From Diploptera punctata (taxonomy: Eukaryota > Arthropoda > Insecta > Blattodea > Blaberidae): a stretch of 64,000 nt of DNA. The DNA lies in the NCBI GenBank assembly GCA_030220185.1, contig JASPKZ010010273.1, positions 2,413,501 to 2,477,500 on the forward strand. The letters are read 5' to 3'. The notes under the pieces were generated by a model. That model was not told where the DNA came from. It made no database searches and was given only the letters and a program-made list of their open reading frames with translations. This document shows, in pieces, positions 43,936 through 54,802 of the stretch (within the stretch, counting starts at the first letter, position 1; each line of letters starts with the position of its first letter). The translations under genes were made by a program, and so were the position numbers.

Positions 43936-44914
43936 GTTGAAGACATCAGAATTCTATTAGACTTACTGTCATGTAAACCAGAATTGTAATTAAGAATATT
44001 TTCCCTCGTACTATATTAGTGAATGATTTTTCTATTATTATTTGGCCTAACTTAAGGAAGACCCGATTTTGTTGATAGGGTACAAGTTCTTCTTGGTTTG
44101 CTTAAAACTTTTTGAATACATAGGCCTACTTCCATGATGTTGGTGGATGAAAATGGTTTGATTATTCGTATATTGTCCCAGTCCTTATTTGTTGTGCATA
44201 TGTTATTACACCAATTTTGATCAAAGAAGTAGCAATGGTACAGATTGATCTTGATTGATTTTTGTTTTGTCTCTGGACCTAATCCAAAGAACAATATATG
44301 TTTGAAGATTTGGAATGAATATATTTTGTAGACCTATATGGGTTATTTCTATTAGACCAAATTCCTGAGAAACGAATTACTGCACATGCCTAAACAAACC
44401 AGGAGATGATCCCAAAATTCAACATTCGAGATACGTACCAATGTAACTGTCATGCGCTTGTGAAGTGGTAAATTACATGAACATTTAATTTGTGGATAAC
44501 TTTTACTGGAATGTTTTTGCTTGTCCTTACTTTCACTTCTTGTCCTAAATTTTGGACCAAAGTTTTTAAAAACACGTGTGCAATCAATAATAATGTTAAA
44601 AGGGTGACATTACGAGTAGTTAGTCCCAATTTTTCTTAAAACCAACCGTATAAACTGCTTTGATTCAGTTTAGTGTATTTATAATTTAAAATATTTTTGC
44701 AAGTATTTGCTATTGGTGTATTCCAAGAAAGATTCATTATATATTTAGTCCCAAATTTTAACTATATGGGGGTCTCTTAAGAGAGTAGAGCGCCATCAGA
44801 AAATATGCAGCGTTTGGTGCTGTAAGAAAATCGAGAAATTACAAAATTGGATCTCAATGAAGAAATTTATATTATTGATAAGATCATGAATACGGTAACT
44901 GTTTCCGGTATTCA
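43936..44914. other. no recognised feature
   Basis: Non-coding by inspection; no TE end or tandem array found. Confidence 0.45.
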
Positions 44915-45645
44915 ATTTCATCATCATCATCATCAACAACAACAAGGATTAAGCCCAATGGCCTGTTCCGATCTCATTATAGGTCGAATTGGTCCTTCCA
45001 TCTCTTCAATAAACGGAGTGAATAACATACAGTTAATCCCGTAGAAAAATAAAAAATAAAAACCAAAAACATTTAAATATCTTAATGAAACTGTTTCCAA
45101 AATTAAATCTTTAGAATAAAATCCTGCCAAAAAAGGCATACCACATAATGCAAAATTAGAAATTATTAAACAAGATGAGGTTAAAGGTATTTGAGAAGAT
45201 AAGTTCCCTATAAAACGAATATCCTGAGAATCTTCAATGATCTTCCCAACATTCTTCTCCATTTTGGTTTATAATTATACATTCTTCTTGGTATGCGCTG
45301 TTCATTCATCCGTAATACGTGCTGAAGATAAGCATTTTGATATTTTATTCTTTCACAGAGATTAAATATATTAAGTTATGTTCTTGTATCTTCGTTTTTT
45401 CTTTTTATCGGTCTTTTGGTATCCTGCTATTGCTCTCAACATCTTCATTTCAGCAGCCTCTATTTGTTTACTATCTGCTTCGTTAATGTCCAGGTTTCAC
45501 ATCCATAGATAAGAGATGGAACTGCCAATAATTTGTAAAACTTTAAAATAGTTTCTTTTCTAGTGCTATTCAATAAAATCAGTTTAATTGTGCCACATAG
45601 ATAATTGAATCGTTGTATTTTAGTGTGTTTATCTAAATTTCATTT
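44915..45645 (-). mobile_element. LINE-A 3' end interrupted by mitochondrial DNA
   Basis: Minus-strand coding upstream of the insert reads KETILKFYKLLAVPSLIYG, IEAAEMKMLRAIAGYQKTD and RRNVGRSLK. After the insert it continues RWKDQFDL and ends in a GTTGTTGTTGATGATGATG tail. Removing 45011-45231 plus one 7-bp repeat joins RSLK to RWKDQ in frame. A few stops and frameshifts exist elsewhere. Confidence 0.85.
45011..45231 (-). pseudogene. nad5: nuclear mitochondrial insertion: ND5 fragment
   Basis: 221 nt whose minus-strand reading matches insect NADH dehydrogenase subunit 5 (complex I, mitochondrial inner membrane): SSQIPLTSSCLIISNFALCG, MPFLAGFYSKDLILETVSL and RYLNVFGFYFL, then after a one-base shift TGLTVCYSLRL. 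No stop in the main frame, so transfer is not ancient. Flanked by the direct repeat CTTCAAT at 45004-45010 and 45232-45238. It is not a functional gene: it is a short segment in nuclear context. Confidence 0.92.
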
Positions 45646-45659
45646 GTCTTAATTGAATA

Positions 45660-45725
45660 GCCTTATACTGTAATCTGCCGTGTGTGTATGTGTGCGTGTG
45701 TGCGTGTGGGTGTGTGTACGCTTTT
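45660..45725. repeat. (TG)n imperfect microsatellite
   Basis: GTGTGTGTATGTGTGCGTGT-type sequence, interrupted. Confidence 0.9.
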
Positions 45726-46050
45726 TAAAATTTGTAAAGCTATTTGAAAAAAAAGTATGACTTCATTTGTATCATGAACAAGATTTGAGTTACATGAATC
45801 AAATTTCCATACTTATGTTAGCCCCTGGTTACAAAATTACTTCCAGAAAAAATCAATATCAGTACAAATATAAAAGTTATTATAGATGCCCACGATTTAT
45901 GGGACACTCTGCATAATATATATTTTTAGATTAAATTGACTTACTTATTTTAGAAATTGTTGATTTTTATATTTTAATTGATGATTAAATTGGATAATAA
46001 TTTTAAAATTAGAAGTTGGTAATAATAAACTAATTCATTGCCAGTAACGA
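45726..46050. other. no recognised feature
   Basis: AT-rich spacer. TTATGGGACACTCTGCATAA near 45898 recalls some Tc1/mariner ends, but no partner was found. Confidence 0.4.
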
Positions 46051-46325
46051 ATCCGGAAAATACATGACCGCGCGGCAGAAGATCTTCCATCATCCTTATC
46101 CTGAGCTAAAATTTTCCATTTATTCCCTGTATAATTTACCTCCCACAAATTATGTTCAAATTTATCCATCCACCATATCCTTTACCTAGGTATTGAAGTT
46201 TTCATTCTGGTTTCCCTACAAGAACTTTCCATGCCCATCATTCATTTCCCTTTCGTGCCAAATGTCCTGTCCTTCGCAATCTATCAGATTTAACTGTTCT
46301 TACTACATCGGTTTTATGAAATATC
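46051..46325 (-). mobile_element. LINE-B 3' fragment, strongly diverged
   Basis: The reverse complement still shows ACATTTGGCACGAAAGGG, TGGAAAGTTCTTGTAGGG and AATTTGTGGGAGGTAAAT matching the LINE-B tail, with many substitutions and a missing 3' extremity. Older than other LINE-B copies. Confidence 0.7.
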
Positions 46326-46439
46326 GTGTTTAAGTTCGAAGAGGTACTGTGAGAAGCAGGAGCGAACCTGATTGCCTACAGTACAGGTAAAAGATATACG
46401 GTCAGCAGAAGCGGGATATTTAAACATTTTTTATCAATG

Positions 46440-46680
46440 TCACAAGGTTGTTTGCTATTATGCATTACAGAGACTCTTGACATCCTAACTCCTTTCAAAA
46501 ATGGTTAAATTGAAAATATATAAAACTATTATTCTACCAGTTATATTATATGGATGCGAAACATGTAATCGGTTGTTTATTTTAATTTAGATGTAATACT
46601 ACTTTTTTTGTATATTTTAAAACTGGTTGAGTGGCAGACAAGGCCTTTAAGGCCTTAACTCTGCCAGGTAAAATAAAGCA

Positions 46681-46757
<77 letters not shown>

Positions 46758-47195
46758 ACATGGACTCTTACTTTAAGGCAGGAAAGGAGATTTCGAGTAT
46801 TTGAGAATAAAGTTCTTAGGAATATTTTTGGACCAAAGAGAGGTGAACGATCAGGTGAATAGAGAAGACTATAACAGTGAATTACTTGGTCTTTATAGGA
46901 AGCCAGATATAATGGGAACAGCTAAGTCTCGTAGACTGCAATAGGCAGGACATATGGCACGAATGGGGAATGAAAGACGTGCATGGAAGCTTCTTGTAGG
47001 AAAACCAGAGGAAAAACGCCCAGTTGGTAGACCAAGAATGAGCTGGGAGAATAACATTAACTATGATTTGAGGGAAGTAGATTATACAGGGGATGATTGG
47101 AAAACACTGGCTCAGAATATGGATGTATATAGAGCCTATGTCCGCGCGGCCATGAACCTACGGATTCGATAGTGCCAGTGAGTTTTATAGTTAGT
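46440..47195 (+). mobile_element. LINE-B 3' part, interrupted by a LINE-K tail
   Basis: The left piece (46440-46565) reads KIYKTIILPVILYGCET. After the insert, the right piece reads LTLRQERRFRVFENKVLRN, FGPKRGERSGE, HMARMGNERRAWKLLVG, RPVGRPRMSWENNINYDLR and MNLRIR. It ends GATAGTGCCAGTGAG plus a short GTTAGT remnant. Two or three stops break the right piece. The insert lies exactly within the ETW codons. Confidence 0.9.
46566..46755 (+). mobile_element. CR1-like LINE-K tail with (ATT)n, 7-bp target duplication
   Basis: 190 nt with GGTTGAGTGGCAGACAAGGC, CCTTAACTCTGCCAGGTAAA and a 72-nt (ATT)n tail (46683-46755). AAACATG at 46559-46565 is repeated at 46756-46762. A recent, severely 5'-truncated retrotransposition event into LINE-B. 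Confidence 0.92.
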
Positions 47196-47435
47196 CACAA
47201 GGTTGTTGTTTTGAACTCGTATTTGCTGAACGAAAGCGGTATGTTTCCAAACAAGGATTTCCATTCAAAAACGTTATATACTCAGTCCCTTTAAATCCTC
47301 AAAGTTTGTAATGGCTTATTATTATAAGAAGAATGGCAAGAAAATGCTTGTTCCTGAATGTTTTGAAGTGGGAATCTAGATGTATAACATTGAGACAAGA
47401 AGATATCCTATCAGAATATATAGAGTGGAATTCAG
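47196..47435. other. no recognised feature
   Basis: Short unassigned spacer before the GA array. Confidence 0.5.
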
Positions 47436-47462
47436 AGAGAGGGATAGAGAGAGGGATAGAGA

Positions 47463-47541
<79 letters not shown>
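47436..47541. repeat. (GA)n microsatellite
   Basis: Three GAGAGAGGGATA-like units, then about 40 pure GA units. Arg-Glu or Ser-Leu reading frames through it are artefacts. Confidence 0.95.
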
Positions 47542-47544
<3 letters not shown>

Positions 47545-48066
47545 TGCGGTTTGAACCCTTTCCCAACCTCCGCACACACAGTACTGTAGACCACCAGTGT
47601 CCATAAATTCCCAACCTAATCGTAATGATAGCTATGGGGACTCCCTCCCACAGTAATGAAAATAGCCATTTGCAAGGCAATAACTGTAATTAGCTATCCC
47701 TCGCCCGGTTGCTGATGTTACGTTTTGCCAGTCACATTTAACTGCTGTATATAGCTATTCTTGCTCTACCACCTATCACATATATTGTCTCGCTGACACT
47801 CAAGTTTCCATACCTCAGAAATACAGTTACACCTGTTGTATTGTCGACATTAAAACTCAACCCCATTGACACCCACATTATTATTCACAAACTTTACAAT
47901 TATAGTAGAACGAATTCTTGTAATTTCTTGTAATATCATAGCTACTAAATTTCCAAATAATTTATGACAATGGAAACATTAAAGGGTCAACTTGCAATGA
48001 TAGCCTATAAGGCAAAAGCAAAGTTCATCTAATGTAAATTCTTTCAATATAACTGTTACAGAACTT
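47542..48066. other. no recognised feature
   Basis: Somewhat GC-richer at 47545-47720 but with no ORF I recognise. Confidence 0.45.
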
Positions 48067-48416
<350 letters not shown>

Positions 48417-48990
48417 TAGATAAAAGTGAGAGTTCAAGTACACAATTTGAAAGAAGAATAACTGATGGAAGAAGAATCATTGGTATGTTGAACTCAGTGC
48501 TTTGGATTATAAATATAACATGCAGAACGAAGAAAACTATATTTCAAGTTCTATTACAAAGTATTTTATTATATGGATCCGAAACCTGGACAGTAAGTAG
48601 AAAACAAGCCAACAAGCTGTTAGCAGTAGAAATGGATTTTTGGAGGCATCGACAAGAATTTCAAGAAGGGATAAGGTCAGAAACGGCACAATAAAGGAAA
48701 TTATGCAAGTTGTAAGAAACATATTAGGAAAAATAGAAGAAAAACGTTTGAAATGGTATGGACACCTCATAAGAATGGAAGAAGAGAGAATACCAAAGAA
48801 GATCCTTAATTAGAAAGCTAATGGAATAAGTGGAAGAGGCAGGCCTAGAGAACGATGGATGGATGAAGTGAAGAGAAGTATGGAAGCTAGAGATTTTGAG
48901 GGAAGAAGATGCTTAGACAGGAACCTCTGGCGACAAATCACTTTGGATTGAAGGAGAAACACCGTATTGTGGAATATTCCTAAATAAAAA
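48417..48990 (+). mobile_element. LINE-D 3' part
   Basis: Reads RRITDGRRIIGMLNSVLW, LQSILLYGSETWTVSRKQ, ANKLLAVEMDFWR, then after a frameshift near 48655 IEEKRLKWYGHLIRMEEERI and GRGRPRERWMDEVKRSMEA. Homologous to 29390-29900 on the opposite strand. RT is absent; frames are broken. Confidence 0.85.
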
Positions 48991-49247
48991 AAAATAATGT
49001 CAACAACGGCAATAATAATAATAATTAATAATAACAATGACAATAATAATTTCTAAGTTCGTACATATATAGATATTTTGTTTCAACTTTTCGGTTCCCA
49101 GTAATTAAGCTGATCTGTCCACACATCAGTATTTTAGTTCTCTTTCCCCGAAGATATCATATATATCAATTTAAAATTATATTACTTTCGTAACTGCAAT
49201 AGTAAATTTTACTCTATTTTATTTTAAATAACAGTAATCCACTGATT

Positions 49248-49515
49248 CAGAAATACGACTGATAGATTTGATAGACACAGTATGATTATATGCACACATC
49301 AGCCCCTATGTTCTCAGAAATACGACTGATAGATTTGATAGACACAGTATGATTATATGCACACATCAGCCCCTATGTTCTCAGAAATACGACTGATAGA
49401 TTTGATAGACACAGTATGATTATATGCACACATCAGCCCCTATGTTCTCAGAAATACTACTGATAGATTTGATAGACACAGTATGATTATATGCACACAT
49501 CAGCCCCTATTTTCT
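49248..49515. repeat. 67-bp tandem repeat, 4 copies
   Basis: Units starting CAGAAATACGACTGATAGAT at 49248, 49315, 49382 and 49449. Almost identical: one substitution in unit 4 (TACTAC for TACGAC) and one at the end. Confidence 0.97.
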
Positions 49516-49657
49516 ACTATAAAAGCGAATCGTTGAGAACAGATTTGGAATCATAACTTCTTCTTCGTTTTAATATCTGTTTGTCTTCTAATGCCCTGGA
49601 ATTCAAAGGGTGCGAAGTTGAATGTGCATCGTAATATTTTCCATTGACTACTGTACG

Positions 49658-49986
49658 TCCACCGCTGTGGTCTCGAGGTAGCGTGCTGCCTTGTAACGCA
49701 GCGGGCCAGGGTTCGATTCCCAGTCGGGACAGGCTCCTGGGTAAGGTCTTTTCGGGTTTTTTCCTCATATGTAAGGCAAATGTCAAGAAGCTTAGGGCCC
49801 AACGGTCCCCGAAAATCATCCGGCCATCATCACCATCCTTATTATCTTCATCATCCTTCACTGGTGTGGAAAGCAACGGGAAGCTACCACACCTATAATT
49901 CCCTAGTAAAGCTCCAAAGCATAGCATGAAAATTCGTTGTGTGATTGCAGTGAAAGACGTACCCTAGGGCAAAATTACTATGGATA
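49658..49986 (+). mobile_element. SINE1, full-length
   Basis: Starts TCCACCGCTGTGGTCTCGAG with B-box GGGTTCGATTCCCAG, then the SINE1 body and the 3' end GGGCAAAATTACTATGGATA. Both promoter boxes look intact. GACTACTGTACG before and GACTACTCTATA after may be a decayed target duplication. Confidence 0.92.
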
Positions 49987-51025
49987 GACTACTCTATATC
50001 CTTTTCTATTCTTTATGATTTTAATTAAATATTGAATAAATTATTGAACATATAAATGTTACTAACCTTAACTAAATCTTGCCTGTATATTCAAAAAATG
50101 TTTCAGGTTGAGCATGTAGGCTATGATTTATTTTAAATAGAATTTCCGGTAAAAATTGTATGAGATCACTCCTAGTTATTTATTGCATTATATTCTTATA
50201 TAAATATATAAATTGTAGAGATGTAATCATAAATGTTACGTGTTCGGCACTAAGACAATTTTGAGTTATGAAAACTTAGAGGTTTGAAGGTTACAACAAG
50301 TGAGGTTGGTGAACCTGTAAATCTGTAGAATGTAACCTGAATTGCAAATAAGTTAGAATAAGACCGGGTGTAGATAATGGAAATCATACACTTGGAATTC
50401 TCCGGTCACGACTCTTTCTGGTAGCCAGTTAGTCAAAATTCTTCATAGTACGTCATTATATCTTCATATCGTCATTTATAACAAGAAAACATTCTTGTAT
50501 ACTGTTCATTTCCGATTATGTCTAATTTATTATTCAGGAAACCAAAATACTAGGAGTAATAACGACTTCCCGTCAAGAACTTGTAAATGAAACACAGAAT
50601 TGATGAAGTCTTTGTTAAAAAAACCGATAGGAAAAAAAAACGTTCCTTTGTCTTTGAAGTTGAAGAATTTTGGTAGAATTGAGTCCATTCAACATCAGAA
50701 TGTATTTATTGAATGGAAGTAGATATAGGGACTACATTAGATAAAATCGTTGATGATATACACATAAATAAAAAAAATATGCATTTCATACTTCACGGTT
50801 TAAGTTGTATTATCTTTATTAATTCAATGAATTTATGTAAATATTATTAAGTTGTTTTGCATATGACGCAATAATATGTATGAACACTTAGGGTGTATCG
50901 AAACTTAACGCAAAATTTCAGAATTAGATACCACATGTAGAAAGGAAGAGAGCGTCCATTATAATATGGATCAGAAAATTTATAATTATACAACTATCAG
51001 GCTTATCAGTTGGAGAATTCTATTG
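49987..51025. other. no recognised feature
   Basis: AT-rich; no ORF, tandem array or TE end identified. Confidence 0.5.
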
Positions 51026-51190
51026 GCATATCTAACTAACTAACTCACTGGCATTATCGAACCCGTAGGTTCGTGGCCGCGGAGACATAAGCTCTCGATA
51101 CATCCCTATCCTGAGTTAAAGTTTTCCAATCATTCCCTGTGTAATCTACTTCCCTCAAATCATGGTTAATGTTATTCTCCCACCCCATTC
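51026..51190 (-). mobile_element. LINE-B 3' end, short
   Basis: The last ~50 codons of LINE-B in reverse, from GGGGTGGGAGAATAACATTA to CGATAATGCCAGTGAG and a TTAGTTAGTTAG tail (CTAACTAACTAACTCACTGG on plus). Confidence 0.9.
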
Positions 51191-51339
51191 CCAGAGAAAA
51201 AAATTCAAAGAGACAGTTTCCTGTCTATAGCCTCTCTTCTTATAAAAATCCCCATGTACTGTGTGCTATGAGTGTACGGGAAGTTAGTCCATCTTGCTCA
51301 ATAGTCTAATGTAAACCAAATATTTTAAGTGTTTCCAGT
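51191..51339. other. no recognised feature
   Basis: Short unassigned spacer between the LINE-B end and helentron-like copy 5. Confidence 0.5.
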
Positions 51340-51969
51340 GACTATTTAACTCATGCCCCAAATGGGAGCCAATGACCAATAATGTTACAATGATTTTTTA
51401 TTTACAACCAATCACAGCCGTGTTTCACCTCGCTGTTTATCGATTTCTCTTTATCAGCTCCTGCTTTTGTGATAAAGAAAGCTCCTCCTTTTTAATGTTC
51501 TAAACAGGTCAAATCATTATTTTTCTCCAACAGATACATTGAATATAGCAAATAATGAAAAGATTACTTGTTTTTACTGAGTTGTTTACTAAAAAATAAA
51601 TGAATAACCCATAATGTTGATTATGATATATAGTTTGATGTGTTTCATTATTTCTCCACTTGGGTGCACTCTTACAATATTGCGATCTTATTTGGCAATA
51701 AATATTATGATCTAGTTGCAGTGAATGAACATAACCTCACATTTCTGATTTGTTTTCAAACATCGTCGTTTACATTAAATATATAAATATTTTAAAATAA
51801 CTATAGTTAAACAATGATTTGTGAGTAAACAGCTTAATTTTGTTCGTTAAATAGTCCTAACAAATGCCACTCTTGATTTCCAAATTATCTAGATAAATTC
51901 ACTCTTCACTTCGTGAGTCGTGAATTTATCGATAATTTGGAAATCACTCGTGGCATTACCTATGATAAA
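51340..51969 (+). mobile_element. helentron-like element, copy 5 (best preserved)
   Basis: Sense is plus. 5' end GACTATTTAACTCATGCCCC at 51340; inverted partner GTTAAATAGTC at 51846-51856, exact. 3' palindrome at about 51865-51957: ATGCCACTCTTGATTTCC, centre CACTTCGTGAGTCGTGAATT, then GGAAATCACTCGTGGCAT. Ends TACCTATGATAA. Two CCAAT boxes (GACCAATAATG and CAACCAATCACAG) lie within 80 nt of the 5' end. No transposase, Rep or helicase coding. Confidence 0.85.
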
Positions 51970-52448
51970 TGTCCAAGAAGAGTAAATCATGAGAGTGGGA
52001 AGGTAAATCAGTATTGGTCCACTTCTACCAATCACCCGCCTGTGAATTGAAGTGCCTGCTGGTAGAAAGAACAACGTATGTGGGATCACAATCGTACGTT
52101 TAAAGCAGGTAGTAGCATGTCTTCCCAGTATATCAGGCAAGAGGATGCCGCTTTGAACATTTTATCTGATACGTGAACAGAGCGCACTAACTGATAGTTC
52201 TGATAACTCTGTAATTATGAATTTCCGGTTTCATGTAGGAATTCACGCTATTTTATTTTATATTTTTTTAATGAGAAATATATTCCTTGAGTATACCAAC
52301 AAGTTTTGATACATCCTTTATTAAATAGAATTCCTCAAGTTTACCAACAAATTTGATACATCCTCTATTTAATAATATAACGAACTAATTAACTAACCCA
52401 TACTGGAAGTCCATGAGGCTCAGGGCCATCTCCTGTATATCCTAACAT
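51970..52448. other. no recognised feature
   Basis: AT-rich. A near-duplicate phrase (CCAACAAGTTTTGATACATC and CCAACAAATTTGATACATCC at 52300-52370) marks a ~45-bp local duplication. Confidence 0.45.
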
Positions 52449-53270
52449 GTGCTAATATTTTCCGATTATTACCTATACAAAAATGAATGTTTGTTTATTT
52501 GTTCGTACTTTATGCGCGGCCATACCGTTGATCCGATTGTGATGGGGCTTTTTGCAAAATGTTCAGGAGATTCTCGGGATGAACATAGGCTATACGAGAG
52601 TTGTGATACTCAACTCCTACACCCTTCAAAATAGCCCTTTGTAGTGAAAAACGTGAAAAAAGTAGCTCTTTGGACTCTTGAATGGCATACTCTGTCTAAG
52701 CCATAACAAATACACAAAATTAATGTACACAGAATTGAATATTTAAAAAAACTCTACAAAAAAAGTCCGCGACAGCATATGTTTATCTCTTACGGATAAC
52801 TCACAATAATCATTTTTGTCTTTCATTGATGCCAAGAAGATCGAGACAAACATTCCTGTGCAAGCATATCAGCACATAGCGGGTATTCTTTTACGGATAA
52901 CTCTCAAAAACGAATTTTGTCTTATAGCTCATTTATGCTAAGAAGATCGAGATAAGGAGATTCTCGGGCAACACCTGGTAATCAGCACCGGTGAATCTTA
53001 AAATAATTACGATATATATTTATAATTTTTTTCAGTTTACTTATTCAACTAATCATAAGAAGTACATTAATTTTTGTCTATCAGCTCATTTAATCCAAGA
53101 AGATCGGGATAAGTAGATTCCCGGGCAACACCGGGTAATCAGCACGGGGTATCTAAAACATATACATTTATAATTATTTTCCTTCTACTTATTCAACTAA
53201 ACATAAGAGCACATCAATTTTCATGTATTTAGGAGTAGCAGCGCACGCCGGGTATTTGCTAATTACCTAT
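52449..53270 (+). repeat. dispersed repeat R3 with internal direct repeats
   Basis: Contains ACCGTTGATCCGATTGTGAT near its start. Three copies of an AAGAAGATCGRGATAA-type motif lie near 52834, 52940 and 53096, two of them followed by GATT(C/CC)TCGGGCAACACC-type sequence and GGTAATCAGCAC. GCACGCCGGGTATTTGCTAA closes it near 53260. A related minus-strand fragment lies at 1545-1730. I do not know the class; it is a non-coding dispersed family. Confidence 0.55.
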
Positions 53271-53640
53271 ATAATTCACCTCCCTCAAATCTTGGTATCT
53301 ATGTTATTTATTGGCATTCAAATTGGAAATTAAATATATGGACATTTTGGATTTATTATTTTTTTATTTTCCAGGTGAGTTACGTAATCAAAATCTCGAA
53401 ATTCATTGAGCTAATGGATGTCAGCTTCAAGGTAAGCTACACTATATAATTAGAGATTCATTTTGTTCCGGTTACAAAGTAAATGCTATCAGATATCAGA
53501 AATAATTATAAGTAAATGTAATTTAATGGAGCGTACAAAACCAAAATACATTTAACTTTTCATTGACGTTCAGGTATTTACTCCTGATAGCACATCGTAA
53601 AACAATTCAGAACGGTATCTTTAGATCATAGTATAAGAAT
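53271..53640. other. no recognised feature
   Basis: AT-rich spacer up to the first hAT element. Confidence 0.5.
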
Positions 53641-53648
53641 GTTATAAA

Positions 53649-54439
53649 TAGAGCCCGGATTTATGTGCAAAATAAAGTACTAAATGTTCATGCAAATATG
53701 CATGAAAAAATGTAGAAAATATGCACCCTACATATGCAAAAACAGATTTAATAAAATCTAATGAATTATTTGTTTTGTGGGTAATCTTAGCTTAATACCG
53801 GCTGTTACGCAGATAAGGAAGGTTTTTATGAGGTTTTCTTATGTGAAGCTCCTTCATCTGTCAGTGAAGAAGGTTTCATACAATGGAAATTTTCTTTCTA
53901 CATCACATGATGTCACAGGTGCATGTGAAAGACACCACAGTTCTTCTATAGTGAATTCCTCTTCGGTTACAGTTTTTACACTATCATCACAGAGCATTTT
54001 GCTAATTAGACAAATTCTATTGTAGCCAGGATTTTTATTTAATACTTCACTATGCTTATCAAATGCGATTTTAGCAATACCGTGATTTTATTTCTGAAGG
54101 CACACGGATATTCTCCTCTTACACACATGTAAATATGCACGTTACGCTTATATCCAATGGACTGCAGAGGCTTTATTAATTTAAAAAAAAATATTAATAA
54201 TTAATTAGTGGTAATTAGCTGAAGGGAAAATTATAATTTAATATCACATTTAGGAGTTAAATATGTATTTATGCAATAAAAATCTGAAATAAGCATTTTC
54301 GCCCAGAATATGCATCTCTATGCATTAACAAATACCGCTCAAATTGTCTGTGAAGGGTCCACTTAACATGTAAATCATTTCCGCATACTTTTTAATGCGC
54401 AAAACAAAGCATGTATTTCGCATACAAATCCAGGCTCTA
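53649..54439 (-). mobile_element. hAT-like non-autonomous element 1
   Basis: 791 bp with terminal inverted repeats TAGAGCCCGGATTTATGTGC and, at the other end in reverse complement, TAGAGCCTGGATTTGTATGC. A perfect 8-bp duplication GTTATAAA lies at 53641-53648 and 54440-54447; 8 bp is the hAT hallmark. Minus-strand coding remnant APVTSCDVERKFPLYETFF resembles the hAT C-terminal dimerisation domain. Most of the transposase is missing. Confidence 0.93.
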
Positions 54440-54447
54440 GTTATAAA

Positions 54448-54794
54448 CGTCTGTACTGATAATTCAAGGTTTTCATTATTATATAGGTCATATTTTCCTC
54501 TTGTGAAGGGATTGATTTTGGAACTGGACAAGTGTACTTTAACTCTGATTCTTAAAATGTTGATGAAATATTAACTTGTGTGAAATGCAAGAAATTTCAT
54601 CCTCTCTCGGTTAAACAACGAATCGGGAAAATGTATTCCGATTGACGGATTAAATCGTCGATATTCTTAATTTAATTTATTATGATTTACATTTGGTCTT
54701 CCAGCGTAAAAATTTGATATAAAAAATATTTCCTTCCGGTTATCACCTAAGTAAAATCACACACTATTATATCTGGAAAGCCAGAAGTGCATAA
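54448..54794. other. spacer between the two hAT elements
   Basis: No recognised feature. Confidence 0.5.
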
Positions 54795-54802
54795 CTTAGT
54801 AC

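Noticed and set aside
44933..45262. A 109-codon gene on minus
   Set aside because: The frame is a chance fusion of LINE-A coding, the ND5 insert and LINE tail sequence.
45890..45925. Tc1/mariner terminal repeat (GGGACACTCTGCATAA)
   Set aside because: No matching inverted partner within a plausible distance.
47299..47680. Frames of alternating Arg-Glu or Ser-Leu
   Set aside because: Produced by the GA dinucleotide array.
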